Assembly: GCF_949987515.2 (NCBI RefSeq)
Contig: NC_082684.1
Coordinates: 153,936,044 to 154,000,043, forward strand
Source of the DNA: Delphinus delphis
Lineage: Eukaryota > Chordata > Mammalia > Artiodactyla > Delphinidae
Length of the DNA: 64,000 nucleotides
Direction: 5' to 3'
This document shows positions 22,580 through 34,254 of this stretch, piece by piece (position 1 is the stretch's first letter; the number at the start of each line of letters is the position of its first letter). A program made the translations under genes and the position numbers. The notes below the pieces were generated by a model. That model did not search any database and was not told where the DNA came from. It was given only the letters and a program-made list of their open reading frames with translations.

Positions 22580-24600
22580 GCCCATTTTCATGTTCATTTA
22601 TCCTGTCACGTTTTTATTGAGCACTTCAGTTCCTGCCCATGAGTTTATTCCCAGAGAGACCGATTAAACACGATAAAGTTCTTCCACATACAATATTTCT
22701 AAATGGTCCAGTGGTCTAAGCGGTCTTAACATCCCCACATATCATTGTGGAAACAAAGAGAATGAATGACCTGGTGAAATTCAAATCCAGTTATCTAAAT
22801 TAATAACCAATTACCTTTTTGATCATCTTATTGAAAGCTGTGTTTGTATTCATTTATAAGTTTTCCAAATTATCCCTTCTAGGTATAAGTACTTTACGTT
22901 TGAGGTGATATGTATATTAAATATTAGATCCCCTACCACCATGTTTTTGCATGTAGCATTAGTTAAGTGAATGCTTGGTGCATTGAATTGAATTGTATTG
23001 ATTTGATTTGAATTCTGGAGACTACCCATTTCTCATGATATATTTGCTAAGCTATTCATGGTCTCTTGTGATCTTTTGTTCTTTTCTACTTACCGGAAAT
23101 ATTTCTACTAAATATCCTCACCCCCTGGTGTGGATTGGCCAAATGTCTTCCTCTATTTGGTAGTTTGCTTGGCATCTCTAACTAGACTTACTCTGAGAGT
23201 TTTTCTCTCAAAACAGGCTGCTTTTTGTGCTGAATTACTTTACATGCTTTGTCGTCCATCAGTGTTGCATGCTTATGAAAACGTTGACTGAGCGAATTCT
23301 AACATGACATATGGTGAAATAACAGCAAGAAAACTATCGCTCATTTTCAATTCTGAGAAACTTCTGTGACAATAGATTAGAGATAGGATTGTTTGTAAAA
23401 ATCAGAAGGCGATCTCTTTGGGGGCAAATTTAGATTAGAAACTGTAGACTTTAGTTTGGGCTCAAGGGAAGTACATACTTGAGACATGCATCTCTATTAG
23501 CGTAAATATTTGCCAACTTATCTTATGATTCCTAATTGGTTCAGCCTCAAATGAACTTGGATTTATGGTCCCCTTAGAGCACATACTACGTCAAAACTAT
23601 CTAGAGTCATCCATGTCATCAGAGATCATATAATTTCTAACTCTTCTTGACTTGGGTTGGCTTCAAGGGCACCGGGCTAGCAGGTTATAACTTTGGCCAG
23701 ATGGTGCTAGGGTCTGCGGATAGAAGGGCCCTTATGGAAAAGACATCAGAATTTCAACCTCATGTCTCACTCCATGCCAGCTTCTTTCAAGTTCTTTTTA
23801 AAAATGTGACTGGTGTTAAGCCATCAGCCAACACAATTTCAAACAAATTAAACACATTTCTTAAGGAAAATGAAAATTGCAAGATTGTGAGTGTATGTTG
23901 TACCGCGAACAGATGTGGCGAGAAAACATTCATTGATGGCCGTGTGGCTGGTGAAAGGAGGGAACCAAAGTCAACAGCAGGAGCTTCCGAAAGAGAAGAG
24001 GCTGGAGAGAGAGAAGCAACTTAAAAGGGAGAACTGTTTGTTCTATGCCTCAATATTATAATCCGGAACAGTAAATATTCCTACTGAAATGAGTGGGAGA
24101 TATGACCAATTAGAGAGTGAGGAATTTAGCCTTTGATTTACTTTCCCTTTGATACAGAATCATCGTTGCCCACAGCAGGTATGAATTTTATTAATGTAAT
24201 TTGCCATTAGTTCAAAAAAGTCATACATTTCCTTAAAATAAACTCATTTGCAAAACTGAAAGAACGTTTCAAGCCTTAAAAATGCAAATATGTTTTAGTT
24301 TGGCTGCATTCACAAATTCCTAGAATCAATCAGCCGAGAACAGAGTAATTCTATTACTGAAGAGGGAACTGAAAGCATGCAAGTTAAAACCAGGATAAAA
24401 AATAAAATGTAAAAGGAGGCTTACGTCTACGGAAGCCTCTTCCTGATAGGACTATGACATTTTAACACGTTAACTATAACACGTGAATAATATTAGTATT
24501 TAGTATAAGACTATTTTCTTTGATAGAACATAAGACACTTCAACTACTTCAGAGATGAACTTGGTTTATTAAGCAATGCATGTCCTGGATCTGGTTAAGT
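22580..24600. other. Unassigned, apparently unique sequence
   Basis: About 2 kb with no repeat I can name. It contains the open frame described at 23701-24024 and an octamer motif atgcaaat at 24282-24289. Confidence 0.4.
23701..24024 (+). other. Unrecognised open reading frame
   Basis: From the ATG at 23701 the frame runs 107 codons to a stop at 24022-24024; it also extends upstream to a TTG at 23647. The C-terminal third is charged (GERREPKSTAGASEREEAGE). I see no signal peptide, membrane segment or known domain. This length is compatible with chance in 64 kb. Confidence 0.12.
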
Positions 24601-24609
24601 CATAACAAT

Positions 24610-24673
24610 AATAATTTACATGTGATAACATTTTCCATTTTACAAATTGCTTTTATAAACCTTATCTCATGTA

Positions 24674-24751
<78 letters not shown>

Positions 24752-24850
24752 AAGATGTAAGTGGCATGGGTACAATTATTCTCATTGCACAGATAAGGAA
24801 ACAAAGGTCTCAAATTGAAGAGCCAGTGAGAGGCGCCTGGGGAACTCAGG
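24610..24850 (-). mobile_element. MIR split by a CA microsatellite
   Basis: The left part (ccattttacaaattgctttt, then ccttatctcatgtaat) and right part (ttattctcattgcacagata, then aggaaacaaaggtctca) are one antisense MIR. Confidence 0.65.
24676..24748. repeat. (AC)n microsatellite, about 36 units
   Basis: A pure AC dinucleotide run of about 73 bp. Long pure runs of this type are usually polymorphic. Confidence 0.98.
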
Positions 24851-25018
24851 GATGCTATTGGACCCACACTTTTCCCAACAGGAAAGCATAGCTTTCACTC
24901 TCTTCTCTACCATTTCTAAGCTGGTTGAACTCGGGCAAATTACATACCCTCTCTGAGCTGCCCAGCTTTTCCCCTGGACAGATCCACTGGAAGGATGCGT
25001 CTAAAGCACGTAGTACAG

Positions 25019-25159
25019 GAATTCCCTGGAGTCTTAATTCCCAGTGATTAAGACTCTGTGCTTTCACTGTGGAGGGCCCGGTGGGGGTTGGCCCCTGGTG
25101 GGGGAACTAAGATCCCACAAGCCGGCATGGCCAAAAAAGATAAATAAATAAAAAATAAA
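25019..25159 (+). mobile_element. Short tRNA-derived SINE, Bov-tA/CHR-like
   Basis: ggaattccctgg, then gggggaactaagatcccaca, gccggcatggcc and an AAATAAATAAA tail. It is shorter than the CHR copies and has a different core (ctttcactgtggaggg). Confidence 0.8.
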
Positions 25160-25164
25160 GTGTG

Positions 25165-26325
25165 TAGCCCAATGACTATTAGCTATTGGGAATGCTCCAT
25201 CCTTTGGAGATGATGAGTCAGGTCAAAGTCATATTATCTTTGGTGCAAAGTTGGGTGATTGATTCCTAGATAGAAAGCAGAACTTTCTGCAATGTGACTC
25301 TGTCCACGTAAAGAGGACCATGGACACGTGTAGACTCCTATGAGAGCTACCTTACGGTGCAAAGCTCCAAGGGCATCTGGGTGCCTGCAGTCTGCATCAT
25401 TTGTGCTTTGAGAAAACCGCAGGTGCCTTGGAGGAAATAGAGAAGGTAAATAGGTTGCAGGCTGAAATACAAAACCTAGCACTAAAACAAACAAAAGAGA
25501 GAGTCAAGGGTCCACCCAGAAACTGCTGAACCAAAGAAACTGCTGAACCTCCTCTTCCTGGAGGAGACCACACGAGCTTTAAAGGTGCATCTTTATGGTG
25601 TGACCGTGTCATGTGGCAGGTATCATAGGAGAGTCCCAGCTCGGACTTCAGTGAATGCTCACACCACTTGCAGAGGTTGAAAGATAAGATACCCCCACCG
25701 TATTGACAAAATGCTGGGAAAGCTCCCTTCCTCCCACCCCTGCCACAGGTAATGTGGTGGATGTCAAGTTTCCGTAATTTTAGAGGCAGCATTATCTTCC
25801 AAGAGTGTCTATGATGCTCTTACTATTACCATTTAAAAAGCCCTTCCTTGCAAACAAACGGGATTGCATTCAAGGGGTGATTAAAATGGAATGGGGTGTG
25901 TGGTGCTTGTCTAAATGTAATCTAACTAGGCTATTCATTTAGTGAGGAGTCTAATTACTAGCTCTATAATTACACTACTCAAGAAAATTGTTTTAGTGAT
26001 GGTTTTATTAAACTAACTGGAGACAATTTTTGTGCCAACATGAGCAGAACAAATGGAATTAAATTTCAAAACAGGGGCAAAGGAAAGTTACCCTGGAGAA
26101 GAAAACCTCATGAGCTGTACTGTGGATTTGAAAATTGGTTCAGAGAGGAGTACAGTTGGAAAAGAAACAGGCTTACAGTGCAACAGGAGAGATTTAGGTA
26201 GCCATTAAGCAAAACTTCCTGACTTAGATTCTCAAGAAAAGAATTTGCAAGGGAAGCTTCATAGGTTCTAACTCTCAGATTTAAGTGGATCTACGATGAT
26301 TCTTTCTTGCTTATTCGACATGAAA
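25165..26325. other. Unassigned, apparently unique sequence
   Basis: No repeat or gene recognised. Two TAATTA homeodomain cores lie 16 bp apart (25952-25957 and 25968-25973) in a CpG-poor stretch that could be a noncoding regulatory element. The minus-strand 131-codon frame at 25397-25792 has no motif. Confidence 0.4.
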
Positions 26326-26329
26326 TCCA

Positions 26330-26470
26330 ACTCCAAGTGTGGTCCCCAAACCGCCATCAGCATAACCTGGGAGCTTGTTAGAAATTCAGCATCTCAGACT
26401 GAATCACAATCTACATTTTAAACGAATTCTCCAGGTAAACATTTGCACATTAAAATGTGAGAAAGACTTG
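26330..26470 (+). mobile_element. MER5A-like hAT transposon
   Basis: agtgtggtccccaaaccgcc, then cagcataacctgggagcttg and aaattcagcatctcagac match MER5A, a nonautonomous hAT-Charlie element. Orientation is opposite to the copy at 54843-54945. Confidence 0.75.
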
Positions 26471-26539
26471 CACAAATGACCAGCTTGTGGTCGCAAATTG
26501 AAATTTTTTTCCTGTTTTTAAATGCAACATATGCTCAGT

Positions 26540-26900
26540 AAAGAAAAAAAAAAACGTGCCCAATAGTATAAGCAGGAAAAAAGTACCTGTAATCTTATCA
26601 CTTGGAGAGAACATCTGTTAAAATTTTGGTGATTTCTTTTCCAGGCTGTTGTTACACATATATATGTTTTTACATTTTAAACTCAGCCTATAGACACAGT
26701 TTTGCCTTTTTTAAATTTAATGTTATAAATGTTTTCTATATTCTAACAAAGTCTTGTTGACGTTTGTCTGCATCCTACCTTATGAGTGTACTAATCCATT
26801 GTTTAAAATGGAGAGTTTCTTTTTGTTGCCATATTATAAATAATCCTTTGGTGAAAGTGTTTATATATAAAGTTAACTTTTTCATCAGGGAAAATTCCTG
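26540..26900 (-). mobile_element. Probable old L1 3' region
   Basis: The stretch agtacctgtaatcttatcac, then tttcttttccaggctgttg and tcctttggtgaaagtg resembles an antisense old L1. Diverged; a weak call. Confidence 0.4.
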
Positions 26901-27139
26901 AATGATCTCTTCTAATCATAATATTTCTTGAAATAAGGTAAATTTTTAAAGAAGCCTTTGAACTCAATTTCCTGAAAGTTTTTGGGGGTGGAATAGGGTG
27001 CTAATTTGTTTATTTATTGGGGTTCCTGACAATGGTATGTCCTGTGAATGTTCACTCAGTTCCTCACAGGATGAGTCTGTTATATCAACAGGATGATCAG
27101 GTTAGATGTATGAAAAGACAATAATCCCTGGACCCAGAC

Positions 27140-27345
27140 TGCACTGGTTTTAAGTTCTGCCTCGATCCTAGGGTTGTGTGACATGGCATAAGTTGTTATT
27201 TAACCTGCTTGGACGATAATCGTCACATTTGTAAAACTGTGTTTAATAATGCCTCCTTCACCGAGTTAATGAGTGCATCTTAAGAGAGATCAAAGCCCCT
27301 AGCACGAAGCATAGGGTCTGCCACGGAAAACAGTTCCATAAAAGG
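27140..27345 (+). mobile_element. MIR SINE
   Basis: The order ttctgcctcgatcctagg, ttatttaacctgcttgga, cacatttgtaaaactgtg and aataatgcctccttcacc is a sense MIR. Confidence 0.65.
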
Positions 27346-27482
27346 TAGATGTTATTTGTTTCCCTTTTTTTTTTACTGGTGAGTTGACCCCATACCAGCC
27401 ATCTGTATGCCCGGAGAAGTGACAGATTGATTTTTACAGGAACCAGAATCATACCTGAGAACCATGTCTTTAAAAAAGTGTT

Positions 27483-27605
27483 GGGGAATTCCCTGATGAC
27501 CTAATGGTTAGGATTCCGGGCTTTCACTGCTGTGGCCTGCGTTCAATCCCTGGTTGGGGGATTAAGATCCTGCAAGTCGTGGGCGCGGCCAAAAATAAAT
27601 AAATA
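27483..27605 (+). mobile_element. Short tRNA-derived SINE, Bov-tA/CHR-like
   Basis: ggggaattccctgatgacc, then gggctttcactgctgtgg, gttcaatccctggttggg and AAATAAATAAATA tail. It is the sister of 25019-25159. The B-box region gttcaatccc is readable. Confidence 0.85.
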
Positions 27606-27609
27606 GAAG

Positions 27610-28200
27610 CATGTTGAACTTCACTTAGAGAAATTCAGCTTGGTCTCACTTTCTTCAGTTAATCCAAAACATTTCCATCAGGAAGCATGTGGATAGCCCA
27701 CCCTTGAATGCTGCTTCTCGGCTGATGGATAAGCCTCTTGCAGCCACACTAGAACAGACAAGGTGGTCCGGGCAGAAAGAACAGGGACCGTTTCAAATGA
27801 CTGGTTGCCTCAGCAAGTGGGTACAACTGGCATCTCAGACCTGGGGCCCTTATTTACCTCCTGTTGGAAATGAGAAGCTCTTGGTGGTGTAAAGTGAGTT
27901 TTGTCTAACTTCTCATAGCTGTAGGTACCTGACTTCCCGGCATGCTTGATTTTCAAAAGCTTATATCTCTTATTTACAATGAATAAGAATTGAAGTCCAG
28001 GTGATTTTCATATATAATAAATAATAATAAACAGTAAATAATGGAGAAAAGTTGAGGACATATGTTAAATTAAAAATCATGGGCACACATATGTTGAAAT
28101 GTCAATAGTGAATTTATCTGGGCAGAGGTAGGGTGGGTAATTTATCATTATTATAAAAATTTATTATCATTACTGTTAAATCTGTATTTTCCATGTGTCT
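27610..28200. other. Unassigned sequence
   Basis: No gene or repeat recognised. The 67-codon frame at 27689-27892 has no motif. Confidence 0.4.
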
Positions 28201-28201
28201 A

Positions 28202-28283
<82 letters not shown>
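28202..28283. repeat. Compound (TG)n(TA)n microsatellite
   Basis: About 40 bp of TG, a TATG interruption, then about 32 bp of TA. Open frames on both strands here are artefacts of the dinucleotides. Confidence 0.97.
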
Positions 28284-28286
<3 letters not shown>

Positions 28287-28289
28287 CAC

Positions 28290-28985
28290 TGGTTCTGTTT
28301 CTCTGGAGAATCCTAATATACAAGGTAAGAGATTTAACTTAAGAAAAATAATCCCTTATAATAGAATTGTAAAGAGACACTCTATTAATTTATTAATGAG
28401 TCTTTCCACTGATTTTTGACCTTGAGCCAAAGGGCAGACTACTGAATCATCAGAGAATAAATTTCAGCTCCAGTGAAGTCTTTTTGTCATGTTCATCTGT
28501 GTGCCAAGACCCAGTTCAAAGGTGACGGCAGCAGAGGGCTTCCCCAGTGACAGTGAGAGGCAGATGCAAAGCATTAAATTTAATAGATGACATTCTTATT
28601 AATTGCATCTCATATATGATAGAGGCAGAAGGAGACCAGCATCACCTGCCAATACCATGTATTTCTCTAACAAATTAGCTTTGAGTGCACCTGTGCACTG
28701 ACAACACTTCTATTCTGGGAATTCCTGAACCTATTCTCTCTCTAACCTCCCTGACCCCTTAAGACCAACACCAGAGTCCACACCCAGGTATGGGGCTCCA
28801 GGAAAGACTGAGCCAGCTCATCAGAATCCTTCCTCTGGCATTTAAAGCATGTGTGTTTCATCTAGTGTGACACCCATTAGAGGTAGAGGAAAGACACCAA
28901 CATGCAACGGACCTCTGTCAGGAGCTCAGCTGGGAACTGGAGAGAGATCTAAACTGCCCGGCGCTGAAGCAGCCAAATATTCTGT
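28290..28985. other. Unassigned sequence
   Basis: No gene or repeat recognised. Confidence 0.4.
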
Positions 28986-28989
28986 AATA

Positions 28990-29125
28990 ACCTAAATGGG
29001 AAAAGAATTTGGAAAACAGTGGATGCTGGTGTGGCTATAACTGGATCACTTTGCTGTACACCTGTAACTAACACATTGCTGCTAATCAACTATACTCCAA
29101 TATAAAATAAAAATGAAAAAAAACA
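28990..29125 (+). mobile_element. L1 3' end fragment
   Basis: ggaaaagaatttggaaaaca, then atcactttgctgtacacctg and caactatactccaatataaa, ending in an A-rich tail: a sense L1 3' terminus. Confidence 0.85.
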
Positions 29126-29303
29126 TATTGAGAGCTGAAAAAAATTTTTTTTTAAAAGAAATGAAATATTTCTTCCAAAAAAAAAGCCTAAATGATAGAA
29201 CTAAGCTTTTAATCATTTACTGTAATGATATTTATAAGCAAGAGGTAAAAACAGGAAAAGGCGCTGGCTCCTCACTGGCGGTTTTATAAACCCTGATACA
29301 TAG

Positions 29304-29328
29304 TGGGAGGTGGGGGGGTGGGGGAGGG
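29304..29328 (+). other. G-quadruplex-capable G tract
   Basis: Four G runs (GGG, GGGGGGG, GGGGG, GGG) separated by AGGT, T and A fit the classic quadruplex pattern on the plus strand. Confidence 0.6.
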
Positions 29329-29604
29329 AAGGCCAGGAGTGGTACAGGGGTGTCTAGAGCTGACTTTGGCTAAAGGCCCAGATAAAGAGACCTAGAAATG
29401 GAAACACCTGGGCTAGGAACACAAATATGCTTAAAAGTTGGCTGGCCAGAGGGGCCTGAGTCCTTGCCTGCAACTTCCTTGGTGCCTGTCATGCACTGGC
29501 CGTGCACCAAGTCTGGTGTGGACAGGGCAGCTTTCCGCAAAGAAGTCTTTGTAACTTTCCACGATTGGGCTGGGAAAATTACATAGGATTTTGGCCTGGA
29601 CTGG

Positions 29605-29760
29605 ACTCCTGAATCTCATTTACTAGCTATATGATTTGGAGCAACTGACTTAATGGCTCTGTGCCTCAGCTTCCTCTTTATGTAAATTATGGATAATATT
29701 TGTTACTTCGTAGGTTGTTGCGAATATTAAATAAGTTACTGCGTGTAAACTTCTTTTAAA
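29605..29760 (+). mobile_element. MIR SINE
   Basis: catttactagctatatgatt, then tctgtgcctcagcttcctc and gtaggttgttgcgaatatt form a well-preserved sense MIR. Confidence 0.85.
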
Positions 29761-29764
29761 ATGT

Positions 29765-30690
29765 TTATAGAGAGCACATGACAAATTGCGGTCGTGAGTA
29801 GTGATCATGGTAGCAGTGTTATGATATTAACTGGTGCATTTTCCTTCCTCATGTTTCCACCATCTCTTTCTAGTTTCGATGACTAAGTAGCAGTTTGGGG
29901 CCTGTTTGCGTATTTTTGTTTGTTTGTTTTTCCCTCTGCTGTGACTATATTCTCACTCCGCCCACTTCGTGGATTCTGGAATCTTGCTAATCTGATTAGC
30001 GGAGTTCATCCACTCTTGTAGCAAATGTTCACTGAGAGCGATTATGGGCTATAATCTCAAATATGCTGGGTCTTTTAAGCAACACAAACATTTATTGATT
30101 TGCTGAAGGAAGGTGTGTTGCTTCCCTTGTTTCTATGTGTTTATATGAGACCAAAAAAATAGTCAAGTTATGTCTCCTAGGTGAATACTTGATTTCTTTT
30201 TCCTTTTATTTTTCAAAAGAATACAAATAAAAAATTTTAAATATATTTGGTAGATTCTGTCTGGCACAAGCCCTTTCTCAAACTGACTCCCTGGATATTT
30301 GAGAGAGTAAATGCTTTCAAACAGACTTATTTTTGAATGTCATGGTTAGTCTATCTCAAGCCAGTTTCTTTTTTCTTTATAACTGAAGCCTGTTTTTCTT
30401 CAGGTGACCACTGCCAAGGGATTACAGTGAAGTCACAGTCATAATAACAGAAGGAATTTTTCTCTGATTCGTCACCCACCTGCAAAATTGCAGGAAGCCT
30501 GGCCTCGTTCTGTCCCTTTGACTCCTCAGGATTTAGTGCAGTGTCTTGTGTGCATGTGAACATGGGTTTCCTGGCCCCTCTGTGGTGTGTTTCTTTTCTG
30601 CAACGCCCGGTGGTGGTTCTTCAGGCCCAGCCTTGCTGCCCAGACACCCCCAGAGATCTCGTGTGGGCCATTTGGTTCTGCACAGGTATC
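29765..30690. other. Unassigned sequence
   Basis: No gene or repeat recognised. Frames near 30351-30732 are short and overlap on both strands. Confidence 0.4.
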
Positions 30691-30694
30691 CGTA

Positions 30695-30830
30695 GTCAGG
30701 ACCAGCTGCATAATTTGTGGCGCCCAGTGCAAAATGAAAATGTGGACATCTTTTTTTTAAAAAAAAAAACTATTAAGAATTTCAAGATGGCAACAGCAAA
30801 GCATTAAACCAAGTGCAGGACCCCGCTAAG
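30695..30830 (+). mobile_element. Interspersed repeat, family not assigned
   Basis: Text such as aggaccagctgcataatttg, gcgcccagtgcaaaatgaaa and ttaagaatttcaagatggca is familiar as a dispersed mammalian repeat, but I cannot name it safely. An (T)8(A)10 stretch sits inside. Confidence 0.4.
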
Positions 30831-30834
30831 CACG

Positions 30835-31360
30835 GCACACAAGCCACATGCCCTGGAAGCTGTCCTGTCTGTACTTCTTTCTCATTCTTGAGTTTTGCCT
30901 ACACTGATCTCTAGGTCACGGGCAGGACATCCTCTGCCCCTTCCACTGACTTGGAGGGTCACTGAACTGAAGAGCAAAATTGCATCCTACCCCCTACTTT
31001 GCTCTGCGTGCTTGTTTTAGTTCCCACAGCAGTGTCACCTGGTGCCTTTGGTTTCTGACAATTTCACAGTTGTGGAACCCGCATGAATGCATGGGATGGG
31101 GTGGAGGTCAGTATGAGCAGCTCACACTGTGCTGCCTTAACATCTCCCCAGCCTCCTAACAGGCCCCGCCTCCTGCAGGCTCAGACCTACTTTCTGATCA
31201 CTTTCCACAGTTTTCACCCCCTGAGGCTTTTCCCTCCCATGTTAGGCTGTGTTTCTGTAAGGAAAACAAGAAATGTTAGTATATTCCTTGTATACTAATA
31301 GGAATAGTACTCTTACTAATAGGAACATTATTCCTTGTATAATAATGAGTATTAGCATTC
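30835..31360. other. Unassigned sequence
   Basis: No gene or repeat recognised. Confidence 0.4.
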
Positions 31361-31364
31361 AAAC

Positions 31365-31860
31365 TTATGGTTATCAAAGGGGAGAGGGTTGGGAAGAGAT
31401 AAATTGGGAATTTGGGGTTAAGAGATGCACGCTATTGGGCTTCCGTGGTGGCGCAGTGGTTGAGAGTCCGCCTGCCGATGCAGGGGACGCGGGTTCGTGT
31501 CCCGGTCCGGAAGATCCCACATGCCGCGCAGCGGCTGGGCCCGTGAGCCGTGGCCGCTGAGCCTGCGCGTCCGGAGCCTGTGCTCCGCAACGGGAGAGGC
31601 CACAGCAGTGAGAGGGCCCGCGTACCGCAAAAAAAAAAAAAAAAAAAAGATACACGCTATTATATATAAAATAGATAAACAACAGGGACCTACTGTATAG
31701 CACAGAGAACTATATTCAATATCTTGTAATAACCTATAATAGAAAAGAATCTGAAAATATATATATATTCAGTATATATATAATTGAATCATTTTGCTAT
31801 ACATCCAAATCATTGTAAATCAACTATACTTCAATTTTAAAATGCAAACAATTTTTTTAA
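31365..31860 (+). mobile_element. L1 3' end split by a SINE
   Basis: aacttatggttatcaaaggg leads to the SINE at 31437; L1 resumes with acaacagggacctactgtat and ends caactatacttcaatttta. One sense L1 3' end of about 280 bp without the SINE. Confidence 0.88.
31437..31648 (+). mobile_element. CHR SINE, short type
   Basis: Full length with a ~20-A tail. Target duplication agatgcacgctatt / agatacacgctatt ends at 31436 and 31661. Inserted in an L1 3' UTR. Confidence 0.96.
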
Positions 31861-31864
31861 ATAA

Positions 31865-32960
31865 AAAATAAATAAAGAAAGAATATTAGTATTCAACAGA
31901 TATAAACTACATTTGGAAACTCTAGTATTCCCAGCACAATGTTAGGTACTGTGATAATTACCAAAAATGTATAAGACACAATCTGTGCCTACATGGATCT
32001 CATGAGAATCTGTCTGGGGGCTCAGACTACCCCAACATGTCCCCTGGCTGCTCTGTGCAGACACACTTCTCCCATCCATAGCATACCAGCTGGGAAGCGC
32101 CAAGGTAGACCACCGCCCAGTTTACCTGCCCATCAGGCCAGCTTTGTTTGCTTAGCCCACTATGATGGACTAAGAAAACCCCGCTCGTGACATTAATTCC
32201 TGGAGATATGTGATCCCTTTGCTGTTTATCTGGAACTAAATACTGAGTTAGTTGGGGTGTGGGAGATAATCCAATCAAAGCCATAGCCAGCCTGCTTGAC
32301 CTCCTGACAGGACTATTCTCAGAGATCATGGGTGTTCATTTCTGAGTCAACTCTCTTCCAAGAAAGCTATGATTATTTGAAACAAGATTTATGAAGCATA
32401 GAAATTCGGGGGTTACTATGTCAGCTCTTTGTGGATCGTGCAGAATTATTTGCTACCATGGTTTTCCCCAGCTTTATGCCTAGTTCAATTTTAAATTACT
32501 CAAGAGATGGTGAAATAAATTTGTCATCACTGAGCTGTGTATTCATCCACGTGACCATGCAGCAGGGGCAGTTTGTCCTGTCCACCTGGAAAGCAAATGC
32601 ACAAAAGACAAAAACGTAAATACAAACTGAACAGATTCCTGGAAAAATGACAGTGAATGCTCATCCCATAATAAAGACAACTTAACGGACTTGGACTGCA
32701 AATAAACAGAATTGTGATGATTAATTTAGCTAAGTACTCAAGATTCACTAGGAAGTAACAGTGAATCTCAAAGCCTCAATCAACAAGTACTTTATTTTAC
32801 TAGTGTATTCATTGTTTTTCAGGAGAGATTAGGTTCCTGAGTAAAACTATTGTGCTTTTTATACAGCTTTGATATTTTTGCCCCAACGTCTTTACAGGCA
32901 CAGGGTGTAGACTTTTCCCTCTGGGAAAAATAGCCATGGGGCAGTAATATCCCAATCTCC
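31865..32960. other. Unassigned sequence
   Basis: No gene or repeat recognised. Overlapping frames at 31993-32190 and 32027-32329 lie on opposite strands and lack motifs. Confidence 0.4.
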
Positions 32961-32964
32961 TGAG

Positions 32965-33155
32965 CGCTGCTGTCAGCCCACTAAATTGTTCAGATGTCTC
33001 TCTACACCCCCAGACAATGAACTCCTTGTGGGCGGCAAGGATGATGTTTTACTCACCTCTGTGATGAAGGTTTCTTTGCAGGTCCTCAGAAACCTGCAAA
33101 GAAACTGCATGTAAGAGCACTCAAATATTGGTTGAATAAATTAATGAGAGAATGA
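32965..33155 (+). mobile_element. L2 3' end with an inserted hairpin
   Basis: acaatgaactccttgtggg, then gatgttttactcacctctg and attggttgaataaattaatg fit a sense L2 3' end. The part normally reading as a plain linker is an inverted repeat at 33070-33105. Confidence 0.6.
33070..33105. repeat. Perfect 14-bp inverted repeat, 8-nt loop
   Basis: gtttctttgcaggt (33070-33083) and acctgcaaagaaac (33092-33105) are exact reverse complements around cctcagaa. Confidence 0.95.
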
Positions 33156-33477
33156 GAACTGTCTTTTAAAAATATGCCATATTTTTGGGATTGTAAAAGA
33201 ATCATTAGAGAGAATTTTTGAATGCTTTATTTGAATCATGGAACCTTAGGAATTGGTAGGATCGTTTCACATTCGCCCTCTTTAAGCAAAATCACTTTTA
33301 CAAGAAATGGAGACAATGTTGGGGTCTCTCATTCTACGTGGTTAAAAGCTATCAAACCTAAGTGTAAAATAAAAATTAAATTTGTAAAAGCTGTTGTATA
33401 TATGTGAGAAAAAATATATATAGTTTTCTGTATACAAGTCAAAAATGAAAGTAATATTATTTCTATCTCGAAGGCTC

Positions 33478-33692
33478 TTTTTTTTTTTTTTTTTTTTTTT
33501 GCGGTATGCGGGCCTCTCACTGCTGTGGCCTCTCCCGTTGCGGAGCACAGGCTCCGGATGCGCAGGCTCAGCGGCCGTGGCTCACGGGCCCAGCCGCTCC
33601 GTGACATGTGGGATCTTCCCAGACCGGAGCTCGAACCTGTGTCCCCTGCATCGGCAGGCGGACTCTCAACCACTGCGCCACCAGGGAAGCCC
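33478..33692 (-). mobile_element. CHR SINE, short type
   Basis: T23 tail, full body. Target duplication tcgaaggctcttttt (from 33468) and tcgaaggttcttttt (33693-33707), one mismatch. Confidence 0.96.
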
Positions 33693-33819
33693 TCGAAGGT
33701 TCTTTTTAATCAGGTCTGGAAAGAGGGCCTAATCAAAGGTATTTTTGAGAGTTTACTTTCCAGTATGACTCAGATAGTTTAGTATAGATGAAAAAACTTG
33801 AGCTAGAGTCAGGAAATTG

Positions 33820-34250
33820 GTTCTCACTTATTAAGTTTCTCTGTGACCTTCTAAATATTTGTGCAGAATAGGTTATTAATTATCAATAATAATTGATCTT
33901 AATTACTTATTAATAACTATTAATTATGTTATTAATTATATTATCTATAAGTAATTATTCAGTTGTTAATAATATGCATTATTGAGAATAATGCATTTGT
34001 TATTAATTAAAAATTCATGTTATTTAGTTCAATAACATTTACAAATATTTATTAAAATAAATTGTAAATATTGTGCAAAGCATTGTGCTCGGTGGGCCAT
34101 CAAATCTTTCAGCATCTCAGTTTTCTAATCTGTGCAAAGTTATAATAATAATAGCTGTCTAGCTCATCCCATAAGAACGTTCTGACGTGATATTGAAATA
34201 TCTTGAAAATAAAGTTGCTAGTGTCTATATGTAAATTATCAGCATGATTA
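33820..34250 (+). mobile_element. MIR pieces around an AT-rich block and L2 scrap
   Basis: ttctctgtgaccttctaaat (left) and cagttttctaatctgtgcaa with taataataatagctgtcta (right) are sense MIR. Between them are a TTAATAA-rich block (33880-34015) and an antisense L2 terminus (ttcaataacatttacaaata, 34028 onward). Confidence 0.5.
33880..34015. repeat. TTAATAA-rich low complexity
   Basis: Repeated TTAAT, TAATTA and TTATTAA words with almost no G or C. Confidence 0.8.
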
Positions 34251-34254
34251 TTAA

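Noticed and set aside
24667..24867. Frame with a long Cys-Val repeat (also at 28114-28419)
   Set aside because: Product of AC/TG microsatellites.
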